DNA from: Sulfuricystis sp964478415 | GTDB taxonomy: Bacteria > Pseudomonadota > Gammaproteobacteria > Burkholderiales > Rhodocyclaceae | Reading direction: 5' to 3' | Assembly: GCA_964478415.1 (NCBI GenBank) | Contig: CAYZII010000003.1 | Location: 1-64,000 of the forward strand | Length of the DNA stretch: 64,000 nt | In this document: piece by piece, positions 1 to 7,578 of the stretch | How positions within the stretch are numbered: the first letter of the stretch is position 1 | Layout: the number at the start of each line of letters is the position of its first letter | Program-made: the position numbers and the translations under genes | Notes under the pieces: generated by a model | The model's input: only the letters and a program-made list of their open reading frames with translations | Databases searched by the model: none | Told to the model about the DNA's origin: nothing

Positions 1-1
1 G

Positions 2-523
2 GCGGAAAAACTGCATTTGTGGTTAGCCAGCAAAAAGCTTGTCACCGACACACCGCTCGACCGCCGCTGGCGCACCGTCTCCTGGGTGATCTTCGTGCTG
101 CTCGCGCTCGTCACCGGCTATACGGTCTATGAGGCGATCTCGCCGACCGGCATCGTCTCGCGCGCGCTGATCTACCGTAGCGGCATCCTGGCACTGCTAT
201 GGGTGCTGGCGCTGCTGGTGTTCGAGGTGTTCTTCGTGCGCCGCGCCTGGTGCCGTTATGCCTGCCCGATCGGACTCACCTATGGCGTGGTCGGTATCTT
301 CTCCCCGGTGCGCATCAAATACACACTGCAAGGCTGTTTCCATGAAGGCGATTGCCGCAAGGTCTGCCTCGTGCCGCATGTGCTCGACACGGTGATCAAA
401 GGGCGCGCCGTCGATGTCGAGGTGCCGATCGGCCCGGATTGCACGCGTTGCGGCCTGTGCGTCGATGTCTGTCCAACCGGTTCGCTGAAGTTCGACATCA
501 AGGGTCTGTCGAAGCTGATCTGA
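2..523 (+). CDS. nosH: NosH/NapH-like quinol dehydrogenase membrane component, partial at the 5' end
   Basis: The reading frame is open to the left edge, so the gene starts outside the window. The visible part has two membrane segments, then a cytoplasmic Cys-rich motif (WCRYACPIG), a second Cys group (CFHEGDCRKVC) and a C-terminal [4Fe-4S] motif (CTRCGLCVDVCP). This is the layout of the NapH/NosH family, which passes electrons from quinol to periplasmic carriers. nosF, nosL and nosY follow directly, which favours NosH over NapH. In the family, NosGH serves N2O reduction and is typical of clade II nos clusters; nosZ itself is not in the window. The identity as NosH rests on context. Confidence 0.75.
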   Translation, partial: AEKLHLWLASKKLVTDTPLDRRWRTVSWVIFVLLALVTGYTVYEAISPTGIVSRALIYRSGILALLWVLALLVFEVFFVRRAWCRYACPIGLTYGVVGIFSPVRIKYTLQGCFHEGDCRKVCLVPHVLDTVIKGRAVDVEVPIGPDCTRCGLCVDVCPTGSLKFDIKGLSKLI

Positions 524-560
524 GCGCTGGTGCCGCTTCGCAAAGTTAAAATCCATCGCC

Positions 561-1445
561 ATGATCCATTGCGAAAACCTCTCGAAGTCTTTCCGTCGCG
601 CGCGCGTGCTGGACGGCATCAATCTCGACATCACACTCGGGGAACGCATCGCGCTGATCGGCTCGAACGGCGCCGGCAAGACGACGCTGATCCGCTGCCT
701 GCTCGGAGAATACATGCATGAGGGCAAGGTGACCATCGACGGCCGGGCGCCACGCACGGAGCGCACCGCGGTGCTCGGCAAGATCGGCTTCGTGCCGCAA
801 CTGCCACCGCCATTGAAGATGCCGGTGGGCCAGTTGATCGAATTCTCCGCCCGGCTGTCCGGCGCTGACCCGAAACAGATCCAGGCGATCTCCGAAAGGC
901 TCGGGCTACCCATCGATGCGATCCGCAGCCGGCCTTTCAACCGTCTCTCCGGCGGAATGAAACAGAAGCTCTTGATCGCGATCGCGCTCGGCCGCAATGC
1001 CAAGCTCCTGATCATGGACGAGCCAGCCGCCAACCTCGACCCCGCGGCCCGGCGTATCTTCTTCGAGCTCTTGGCCGAGCGTCAGGATGACGCGACGATG
1101 ATCATCTCCAGTCACCGCATCGACGAAGTAGCCGCATTGGTCAACCGCGTGATCGAGATGGACATGGGCCGGATCGTACTCGACGACAAGGTCGCCGATG
1201 ACGTGTCTCTGACCGGTGTCTCCGCCTGCCGCATCGTCGTGCGACGCACCGATCCGGCGTTCGCCAAGGCACTGGCCGGCTGGAAATTCACCAGCGATGC
1301 CGACGGCCTGATCTGGCAAGGCGAAGTCGCCGGCCCGGACCGCCTGCGTTTCCTGGGCATGGTTTCGCGCTATGTCGCGCTGATCGCCGATCTTTCGCTG
1401 ACGGAAAAAATCGGCGCTGGGGATGCGGCACGGAGGCTGCAATGA
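561..1445 (+). CDS. nosF: Copper-processing ABC transporter ATPase NosF
   Basis: This is a 294-residue ABC ATP-binding subunit that, with NosY and NosD, supports copper-site (CuZ) assembly in nitrous oxide reductase. The Walker A motif GSNGAGKTT, signature LSGGMKQK and Walker B LLIMDEP are all present in the first 190 residues, followed by the C-terminal extension usual for NosF-type ATPases. It starts 37 bases after nosH and its stop overlaps the nosL start (ATGA), so the operon looks translationally coupled. The family assignment is firm; NosF rather than another ABC ATPase follows from NosL and NosY next door. Confidence 0.92.
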   Translation: MIHCENLSKSFRRARVLDGINLDITLGERIALIGSNGAGKTTLIRCLLGEYMHEGKVTIDGRAPRTERTAVLGKIGFVPQLPPPLKMPVGQLIEFSARLSGADPKQIQAISERLGLPIDAIRSRPFNRLSGGMKQKLLIAIALGRNAKLLIMDEPAANLDPAARRIFFELLAERQDDATMIISSHRIDEVAALVNRVIEMDMGRIVLDDKVADDVSLTGVSACRIVVRRTDPAFAKALAGWKFTSDADGLIWQGEVAGPDRLRFLGMVSRYVALIADLSLTEKIGAGDAARRLQ

Positions 1446-1933
1446 AGCGCCGCGCATTCCTTGGGACGATGTTTGCCGTCTCGCCGCTCGCCGCATCGCT
1501 CGCGGCGCTGGGCGGCTGCGGCAGGGAGGAAGGCTGGCCGGAAGGCATGCAGCCGATCAAATGGGATCGCGACACCTGTGTCGTTTGCAACATGGTGATC
1601 TCGGACCGCCGCTTCGCCGCTGAGTTGCGTGGTGGACCGAAGAACAACGTGTTCAAGTTCGACGATCCCGGCTGCATCGCGCTGTTCCTGCACGACAAGG
1701 CAGATAAATTTCCATGGATTCGCGAACCGGCAACCAAGATCTGGGTCGCCGACGTGACCAGTCCCGTCGATGCGGTGCGTTGGCTCGATGCGAAAACCGC
1801 CCACTATGTCGCGAAGTATTCGCCGATGGGTTATAACTTCGGCGCCGTCGCCCATCCCCAGGCCGGCTCGGTCGATTTCGCGACGATGGCCGAACACGTT
1901 GTCGCCAAGGTCAGAAAGAGCGTCAAACAATGA
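1442..1933 (+). CDS. nosL: Copper chaperone lipoprotein NosL
   Basis: A 163-residue lipoprotein with an N-terminal signal (Arg-rich start, hydrophobic stretch, lipobox LGGC at about residues 24-27) and the NosL copper-binding region around CVVCNM. NosL delivers Cu(I) to NosZ in the periplasm. The signature for surface exposure, the CxxC-Met arrangement and the position between nosF and nosY all agree. The start codon overlaps the nosF stop, and its own stop overlaps the nosY start, both as ATGA. Confidence 0.92.
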   Translation: MKRRAFLGTMFAVSPLAASLAALGGCGREEGWPEGMQPIKWDRDTCVVCNMVISDRRFAAELRGGPKNNVFKFDDPGCIALFLHDKADKFPWIREPATKIWVADVTSPVDAVRWLDAKTAHYVAKYSPMGYNFGAVAHPQAGSVDFATMAEHVVAKVRKSVKQ

Positions 1934-2757
1934 AACAGCTCTGGCTCACCGCCCGCCTCGACATCGTCGAATCGCTGCGTTCGCGCTGGTTTCTGATCTA
2001 CACCGGCGTGTTCGGCGGCATCGTCGCGCTCCTGTTCCTCTTTGGTCTGACCGAATCGCGCGTGCTCGGCTTCATCGGCCTGTCCCGCCTGCTGGTGACC
2101 TACATCCAGCTGACGATGGCGATCTTGCCGATTTTCGTGCTGATCACGACAGTGCGTTCGGTGGCCGGCGACCGCGAGGCCGGCGTCTATGAATACTTGT
2201 TGTCGTTGCCGGTCTCATTGGGCGCCTGGTTCTGGGGCAAGATTCTCGGCCGCTATCTGGTGATTTTCGCGCCGGTGTTCCTAGCGATGCTCGCCGCCGT
2301 CGGCATCGCGATGATCAAGGAGATCGAGATTCCCTGGGAGATGTTCGGCTACTACACGGCGCTTCTCGCCGCGATGGCCGCCTGCTTCCTGGGCTTGGGA
2401 ATGCTGATCTCGGCCATCGCGAAAAGCACCGACATGGCCCAGGGCGCGGCCTTCCTGACCTGGCTGATCCTGCTCTTGTTCCTCGATCTGATCCTGCTCG
2501 GCGTGTTGATCCAGGGACGCGTCGCTCCAGAAGTCGCGATCGGCATCGCGCTGGCAAACCCCCTGCAGGTCTTTCGCACCGCCGCGCTGGCCCTGTTCGA
2601 TCCGCAGCTGATCGTGCTCGGCCCAGCCGCCTATGTGATCCTCGATACTTTCGGCGCCAGCGGTTACAAACTGTTCGCGCTCGCCTATCCGACGGCGCTC
2701 GGGCTGCTGGCCGCGGGCCTGGGGTATGTGATTTTCCGGCGCGGAGATTTGCCGTGA
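1930..2757 (+). CDS. nosY: ABC transporter permease NosY
   Basis: A 275-residue polytopic membrane protein with about six hydrophobic segments and the ABC-2 permease motif region after the first segment (residues about 75-95, rich in RSVAGDREAGVYEYL). It is the membrane partner of NosF; NosDFY is required for maturation of the copper centre of N2O reductase. The gene overlaps nosL and the following thioredoxin gene by four bases each. Its usual partner nosD lies about 15 kb downstream in this window, not next to it. Confidence 0.9.
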   Translation: MKQLWLTARLDIVESLRSRWFLIYTGVFGGIVALLFLFGLTESRVLGFIGLSRLLVTYIQLTMAILPIFVLITTVRSVAGDREAGVYEYLLSLPVSLGAWFWGKILGRYLVIFAPVFLAMLAAVGIAMIKEIEIPWEMFGYYTALLAAMAACFLGLGMLISAIAKSTDMAQGAAFLTWLILLLFLDLILLGVLIQGRVAPEVAIGIALANPLQVFRTAALALFDPQLIVLGPAAYVILDTFGASGYKLFALAYPTALGLLAAGLGYVIFRRGDLP

Positions 2758-3248
2758 TCCGCTGGCGGCGCGCTTTCCTCGCGGCAATATTTCTCTGGCT
2801 GCCGCTGACGAGCCAGGCCGCAGAAGCCTCGGCGCTCTTCGACGCTACGCTCACTGCTCCCGATGACAGGCCGCAGGCGATGGCACAATGGAAAGGCAAG
2901 CCGCTGATCGTCAATTTCTGGGCGCGCTGGTGCGGCCCCTGCCGCGACGAGATGCCGGCACTGAAAGCGATCGCCGACAAATACCGCAGCCAGGGAATCA
3001 CGGTGATCGGCATCGCGATCGAGGAGAACAGCGCGAATGCACGGGATTTCCTGAAAGCCTACGAGGTCGATTACCCGAACTTCTTCGCCGGTGCTTACGG
3101 CACCGAGCTGATGAAGGCGCTTGGCAATACCAGGGCCGGCCTGCCTTTCACCATCTTCATCGACCGCCAGGGCATGCCCATCGGCCACAAGGTGGGGCGC
3201 ATCAGCCGGGGCGAACTCGAGGCTGCTGCCGCTGCCCTGCTCAATTGA
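2754..3248 (+). CDS. TlpA/ResA-like periplasmic thiol-disulfide protein
   Basis: A 164-residue protein with a cleavable signal sequence (cut near SQAAEA, residues 20-25) and a thioredoxin fold with active site WCGPC at about residues 60-64. TlpA/ResA proteins reduce cysteines of cytochrome c or copper-site apoproteins in the periplasm, so a role in NosL/NosZ or cytochrome maturation is plausible here. Translation starts at a GTG whose last bases form the nosY stop (GTGA). Two bases separate its stop from menG. The redox partner is not known from sequence. Confidence 0.85.
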   Translation: MIRWRRAFLAAIFLWLPLTSQAAEASALFDATLTAPDDRPQAMAQWKGKPLIVNFWARWCGPCRDEMPALKAIADKYRSQGITVIGIAIEENSANARDFLKAYEVDYPNFFAGAYGTELMKALGNTRAGLPFTIFIDRQGMPIGHKVGRISRGELEAAAAALLN

Positions 3249-3250
3249 GG

Positions 3251-3979
3251 ATGTCAGCCCCCCGCCACGCGCTCGACGAAAGTTTTGGCCGCCACGCGGT
3301 GCCGCCGCAGGAGAGGCGCCACCGCATCCGGCGCATGTTCGACGCGATCGCGCCGCGTTACGACCTGATGAACGACCTGATGAGCTTCGGCATCCACCGG
3401 CTGTGGAAACGCCGGCTGGCCAGTCGCTGTAAGGGCATGACCGGCTTCGTCGTCGATCTGGCGGGCGGCACCGGCGATGTCGCGCGGCGACTCGTGCGTG
3501 CCGACCGCATCGTCACCGTCTGCGATCCCGGCATCGAAATGATGAAAGTCGGTGCTGGAAAGACGGCACCGATCCACTGGATCGCCGGCGAGGCCGAGGC
3601 GCTGCCCTTTGCGACCGGCAGCGTCGATCTGCTGACGATCTCGTTCGGCATCCGCAACGTCACCCAGCTTGCCGCGGCGCTTTCTGAGATCCATCGTGTA
3701 ATCAAGCCCGGCGGACGCTTCGTCTGTCTCGAATTCTCGCGTCCGGCCTGGTGGCTGGCGCCGTTCTACGATCTCTATTCGTGGCTGGTGATTCCGCGCC
3801 TCGGCGCCGCGGTGGCGCGCGCATCCGGCGCCTACCAGTATCTGGTCGAATCGATCCGGCGTTTTCCCGATCAGCGTGAGTTCGCCGATCTGCTCACCGC
3901 AGCCGGCTTTCGCGAGGTGCGTTGGGAAAATCTCTCATTCGGCATCGCCTGCCTGCATTTCGGAACCAAGGCCGCATGA
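3251..3979 (+). CDS. menG: Demethylmenaquinone methyltransferase (UbiE/MenG family)
   Basis: A 242-residue SAM-dependent methyltransferase that makes menaquinone from demethylmenaquinone, the last step of the pathway. The SAM-binding motif is VVDLAGGTGDVARR; the family motifs FGIRNV and the N-terminal MFDAIAPRYDLMNDLMS are both present. The ATG at 3251, two bases after the thioredoxin gene, gives the normal family length; the frame is open further upstream but that would overlap the thioredoxin gene. The stop overlaps the menA start (ATGA). UbiE family members can also act on ubiquinone precursors; the men neighbours favour MenG here. Confidence 0.88.
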   Translation: MSAPRHALDESFGRHAVPPQERRHRIRRMFDAIAPRYDLMNDLMSFGIHRLWKRRLASRCKGMTGFVVDLAGGTGDVARRLVRADRIVTVCDPGIEMMKVGAGKTAPIHWIAGEAEALPFATGSVDLLTISFGIRNVTQLAAALSEIHRVIKPGGRFVCLEFSRPAWWLAPFYDLYSWLVIPRLGAAVARASGAYQYLVESIRRFPDQREFADLLTAAGFREVRWENLSFGIACLHFGTKAA

Positions 3980-4899
3980 AGCTCGAACCGCCCGGCGCGC
4001 TGATCGCATCGCCACCACCGCCGTGGCGCATCTGGTGGCTGGCGGCTCGTCCGCGCACCTTGCCGCTCTCCCTGACACCGGTGCTGGTCGGTCTGTCACT
4101 CGCTTGGGCAGAGGGCGCGACGCCGCGGGTGCTGGCCGCGCTGGCGACGCTGGCTGCGGCGCTCCTGATCCAGATCGGCACCAACCTGTACAACGATGCC
4201 GCCGATTTCGAGCGCGGCAACGATTCGCCCGGCCGGCTGGGCCCCTTGCGTGTCACCGCCGCTGGTTGGGTGAGCCCCCGGCAGGTACGTTTCGCTGCCT
4301 ATCTGGCTTTCGGCAGCGCCTTTGGGCTCGGCACCACCCTCGCCTGGCTCGGCGGCTGGCCGATCGTTCTCATCGGTCTGGCCGCGCTGGCCGCGGGGCT
4401 GGCCTATTCCGGCGGGCCGCGGCCGATCTCGCATACGCCGTATGGCGAACTGTTCGTCTGGTTCTTCTTTGGTGTGCTCGCCGTCGCCGGGACACACTGG
4501 CTTCAGGCGCAGCGCCTCTCTCCCACCGCGCTGCTCGCCGGCGCGGCGCTGGGCCTGCCGGCGGCCGCGGTGTTGCTCGTCAATAATCTGCGCGACCTCA
4601 TCCCCGACCGCGCCGCCGGCCGCGTGACGCTGGCCGCGCTGCTGGGCGATCGGCCGGCACGCGACACTCATGCGGTGCTGATGATCGCGCCATTCGGTTT
4701 CCTGCCCGCGCTCGCCGCGCTGCTGCCCAACAGCCCCGGCGTCTGGCTTGCGCTGGTCGCGCTGCCGGCCAGCCTCGCCGTGGTCAAACGGATGCGCAGC
4801 GCGCACGGGCATGCTTTCAACGAGGTGCTGGCCGCCACGGCGCGCGCCCAGTTCCTGTTCGGTCTTTTCCTCGCCATCGGTTTTCTGCTCCCATTATGA
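3976..4899 (+). CDS. menA: 1,4-dihydroxy-2-naphthoate prenyltransferase MenA
   Basis: A 307-residue integral membrane prenyltransferase of the UbiA superfamily with about eight hydrophobic helices. It joins the polyprenyl chain to 1,4-dihydroxy-2-naphthoate. The first Asp-rich motif is NLYNDAADFERGND (about residues 72-85), and the second lies in the region NNLRDLIPDRAAG. The ATG at 3976 overlaps the menG stop; longer in-frame starts upstream lie inside menG and are less likely. Its stop overlaps the menB start. Substrate choice follows from motif pattern and operon context. Confidence 0.9.
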   Translation: MKLEPPGALIASPPPPWRIWWLAARPRTLPLSLTPVLVGLSLAWAEGATPRVLAALATLAAALLIQIGTNLYNDAADFERGNDSPGRLGPLRVTAAGWVSPRQVRFAAYLAFGSAFGLGTTLAWLGGWPIVLIGLAALAAGLAYSGGPRPISHTPYGELFVWFFFGVLAVAGTHWLQAQRLSPTALLAGAALGLPAAAVLLVNNLRDLIPDRAAGRVTLAALLGDRPARDTHAVLMIAPFGFLPALAALLPNSPGVWLALVALPASLAVVKRMRSAHGHAFNEVLAATARAQFLFGLFLAIGFLLPL

Positions 4900-5723
4900 C
4901 GTTTAAATGGACTTCCGCCGGCAATTACGGTGACATCCTCTACGAACTCTCCGGCGATGGCATCGCGAAGATTTCGATCAACCGTCCGCAGCGCCGCAAC
5001 GCCTTCCGCCCAGAAACCGTGATGGAACTAATGGATGCCTTCACCCGCGCCCACCGCGACCCGGAGGTCGGCGTGATCATCCTCACCGGTGTCGGCGACA
5101 AAGCCTTCTGTTCGGGAGGGGATCAGACCGTGCGCGGCGATGATGGCGGCTATCACGATGCTGCGACCGGCACGCCGCATCTGAACGTGCTCGATTTGCA
5201 GATGCAGATCCGCCGCCTACCGAAGCCTGTCGTTGCGATGGTCGCCGGCTATGCGATCGGTGGTGGCCATGTGCTGCATCTGGTCTGCGATCTGACCATT
5301 GCCGCCGACAATGCGCGTTTCGGCCAGACCGGCCCGCGTGTCGGCAGCTTCGATGCGGGCCTGGGCGCAGGCCTGCTGGCACGCGCGATCGGCATCAAAC
5401 GCGCGAAGGAAATCTGGTTCCTGTGCAGGCAATACGATGCCCAGACCGCGCTCGCCTGGGGCCTGGTCAACGCCGTCGTGCCGCTCGAGTAACTCGAAGA
5501 CGAGACCGTCGCCTGGTGCCGCGAGATGCTCAAGCTCTCGCCGACGGCGCTCAGGATGATCAAGGCCGGCTTCAACGCCGATACCGATGGACTGGCCGGC
5601 ATCCAAGAACTCGCCGGGCAAGCCACCGGGCTCTTTTACATGACCGCAGAAGGACAGGAAGGCCGCAATGCCTGGCTCGAAAAGCGGCCGCCGGATTTCT
5701 CCAAATTCCGCCGCCGGCCATAA
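4896..5723 (+). pseudogene. menB: 1,4-dihydroxy-2-naphthoyl-CoA synthase MenB, interrupted by an in-frame TAA
   Basis: The frame encodes a complete MenB-like crotonase (about 275 residues) except for a TAA codon at 5490-5492. The first 198 residues include SGGDQ and the oxyanion region YAIGGGHVLH. After the stop the same frame resumes without shift and continues with typical MenB C-terminal sequence (NADTDG, LFYMTAEGQEGR, PDFSKF) to the TAA-ending frame close at 5723. In characterised MenB proteins a tyrosine of the LFYMT segment takes part in catalysis, so the truncated product should be inactive. One base change from CAA, GAA or AAA would create this stop. It may be a true nonsense mutation, a sequence error, or read-through. 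Confidence 0.85.
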
Positions 5724-5747
5724 GCACGCGGAGTGTCTTATGATGGC

Positions 5748-5889
5748 GAACCTCTGCATAACGGCACGAGCGGGATGGGATGCAAGGCGTTTGGTGCACA
5801 GCATGCGAGACATATCAAGTAGATAGGCGAGCATCCGAGCACCGCGCAACGCAGCAGACCGCCCGCACAGCAAGTTAGGCAGAGGTTTC
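5748..5889. mobile_element. MITE-like element with imperfect terminal inverted repeats
   Basis: The left end GAACCTCTGCATAAC (5748-5762) and the right end GTTAGGCAGAGGTTTC (5874-5889) are inverted repeats with about 14 of 16 positions matching. The 110 bases between them hold no convincing gene. A non-coding element of about 140 bp with such ends fits a MITE or a deleted insertion-sequence remnant. No clear target-site duplication was seen. It lies between the broken menB and the DUF433/DUF5615 pair. Confidence 0.55.
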
Positions 5890-5909
5890 AAGGCGATAAG
5901 GAGCAGAAT

Positions 5910-6140
5910 ATGACCTCTTTCGATCGCATCACCATTAATCCCGCCATCATGAACGGTCAGCCCACTATCCGCGGCATGCGCTTGACCGTCCGCCGCGTCG
6001 TCGAAGCGGTGGCGCTCTATCCCGACCGCGCCGAACTGTTACGCGAATATCCCGAGCTCGAAGAAGAAGATATTCGCCAGGCCTTGGCGTTTGCCGCGAG
6101 CAATCTCGCGGATGAAACGCTACCCCTGCTGGCGGCGTGA
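5910..6140 (+). CDS. DUF433-family putative antitoxin
   Basis: A 76-residue protein with the DUF433 pattern: an N-terminal strand region (RITINPAIMNGQPTIRGMRL) followed by a winged-helix-like segment ending in an acidic helix (YPELEEEDIRQALAFAA). DUF433 proteins are usually paired with a PIN-like DUF5615 protein, as here, and are predicted VapB-like antitoxins. A good ribosome binding site (AAGGAG) lies 6 bases before the ATG. Its stop overlaps the GTG start of the partner gene. Antitoxin activity is an inference from the pairing. Confidence 0.8.
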   Translation: MTSFDRITINPAIMNGQPTIRGMRLTVRRVVEAVALYPDRAELLREYPELEEEDIRQALAFAASNLADETLPLLAA

Positions 6141-6505
6141 TCTCGCTGCTTTTCGATCAGGGGTTGCCACGCTCCGCAGCGGTGGCGTTACGGGAGGCAG
6201 GATGGCTGGTTACGCATGTCGCCGAAATCGGACTATCCAAAGCTAGCGATTCTGCCATCATCGACTATGCGCGCACCCACGGCTGCCATATCGTCACACT
6301 GGATGCCGATTTTCATGCACTGCTGGCGATCTCCGGCGCCCGTGCGCCTTCTGTGCTGCGGCTGCGTATCGAAGGACTCAGAGCCACTGAACTTGCCGAT
6401 CTGCTGAAACGTCTCTGGCCGCAAATCTCGGCGGCCATCAGCGCCGGCGCGCTCGTCACCGTGACGGAAAAACAAGTGCGCATCAAAGGCTTGCCGATCG
6501 CGTGA
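6137..6505 (+). CDS. DUF5615 PIN-like protein (putative toxin)
   Basis: A 122-residue protein with the DUF5615 PIN-like core: an early acidic site (LLFDQGLP), then DSAIIDYAR and LDADFHALLA, which carry the conserved acidic residues of the PIN fold. It starts with GTG overlapping the DUF433 stop (GTGA), and its own stop overlaps the GTG of menC in the same way, so it is embedded in the men operon. PIN-fold partners of DUF433 are predicted ribonuclease toxins, but activity has rarely been tested. Confidence 0.8.
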   Translation: MISLLFDQGLPRSAAVALREAGWLVTHVAEIGLSKASDSAIIDYARTHGCHIVTLDADFHALLAISGARAPSVLRLRIEGLRATELADLLKRLWPQISAAISAGALVTVTEKQVRIKGLPIA

Positions 6506-7578
6506 CCACGACCCTTCTCATTGCCGAGATCATTCCCTATCGCCTGCCGCTCAAGCGTCCCTGGGTCGGGGCGTCCGTGACGCTGACCGAGCGGCGCGGG
6601 GTGTTATTACGGCTCGTCGATGAGGACGGCCTGGCAGGCTGGGGCGATTGTGCGCCACTGCCCAGCCGCAGGGATCCGCAGGCGGTCATCGATGCGCTCG
6701 CCACCTGGTCGTGCCGTCCCGCCAGCGCCGAGTTTTCGAAGTGGCTCGGCGCCCGGCGGGACGATTTCTTTTCTGCCAGCGCCGAGTTTCAACATTTGCC
6801 TGCCGAAGCGCGCTGGGCGATCGAAACCGCGCTGGCGGATCTCGCCGCGCAGCGTGCCGGCCTGCCGCTGTGGCGGCATCTGGGCGGGACGTCGAATGAG
6901 GTCGAAGTCAATGCCGCGCTCGGTCCTCTCGACGAAGCATTGCCCGAGCGCCTCGTCGCCGCGCAGGCGCAAGGCTATCGCATCGGCAAGATCAAGGTGG
7001 GCCTGGCGCCTGTCGAAGAGGAGATCGCCCGCCTGCGCGCGCTGGATACGCCACTCTCGCTGCGTCTCGATGCCAATCGCGCATTCGACGATGATGCGGC
7101 GGAGCGTTTCCTGACGGCGCTCGCCGACCTGCCGATCGAGGCGGTCGAAGAGCCGTTTCAGCGGCCGTCGTTGGCAAAACTCGCCGCGCTGCAGGCGAGG
7201 CTCCCCTTCCCGCTCGCGCTCGATGAATCGCTGCCTGACTTTCCCCTCGCCGCAGTGATTGAAGCCCGCGCAGTACGTCGCCTGGTGCTGAAACCGGCGC
7301 GGCTGGGCGGTATCGCTGCGACGCTAGCGATCGCGCGCGAGGCGCAGGCGGCCGGCATCGAGGTCGTGCTCACCTCGGTAGTCGATTCGGCGGTCGGTGT
7401 CACTGCCGCCACCCATCTGGCCGCGGCACTCTCGCCCGATCTCACACATGGCCTGGGCACCAGTGCGTGGCTCGCGGAGGATGTCGCGCAGCCGCTGCCC
7501 ATCCTCGGCGGTTCGATGAAACTGCCAGAGGCAGCGGGATTAGGTCTCACCCCGGCAACGGTTCGGGCCGGTGGATGA
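6502..7578 (+). CDS. menC: o-Succinylbenzoate synthase MenC with an 80-bp in-frame insertion
   Basis: A 358-residue enolase-superfamily enzyme that dehydrates SHCHC to o-succinylbenzoate. The catalytic lysine motif KIKVGL, metal ligands in LRLDANRAFD, VEEPF and LDESL, and the late LVLKPARLGG are in the expected order. Residues 71-96 (from CRPASAEFS to SASAEF) are encoded by a palindromic repeat that also occurs in menD; the surrounding sequence resumes as normal MenC (AIETALADLAAQ). The GTG start overlaps the DUF5615 stop. Its last 32 bases overlap the end of the convergent GGDEF-EAL gene. Confidence 0.88.
   Translation: MTTTLLIAEIIPYRLPLKRPWVGASVTLTERRGVLLRLVDEDGLAGWGDCAPLPSRRDPQAVIDALATWSCRPASAEFSKWLGARRDDFFSASAEFQHLPAEARWAIETALADLAAQRAGLPLWRHLGGTSNEVEVNAALGPLDEALPERLVAAQAQGYRIGKIKVGLAPVEEEIARLRALDTPLSLRLDANRAFDDDAAERFLTALADLPIEAVEEPFQRPSLAKLAALQARLPFPLALDESLPDFPLAAVIEARAVRRLVLKPARLGGIAATLAIAREAQAAGIEVVLTSVVDSAVGVTAATHLAAALSPDLTHGLGTSAWLAEDVAQPLPILGGSMKLPEAAGLGLTPATVRAGG
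6711..6790 (+). repeat. 80-bp palindromic element, copy inside menC
   Basis: The left arm GTCCCGCCAGCGCCGAG (6716-6732) pairs with the right arm at 6745-6762: two perfect 8-bp stems separated by a small 1x2 internal loop, with a 12-base terminal loop. A second copy of the left-arm core (CTGCCAGCGCCGAGTTTC) closes the element at 6773-6790. It aligns without gaps to 15121-15200 in menD at about 65 of 80 positions, and both copies are read in the same frame as CRPASAEFS...RRD...SAxAEF. Confidence 0.85.
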
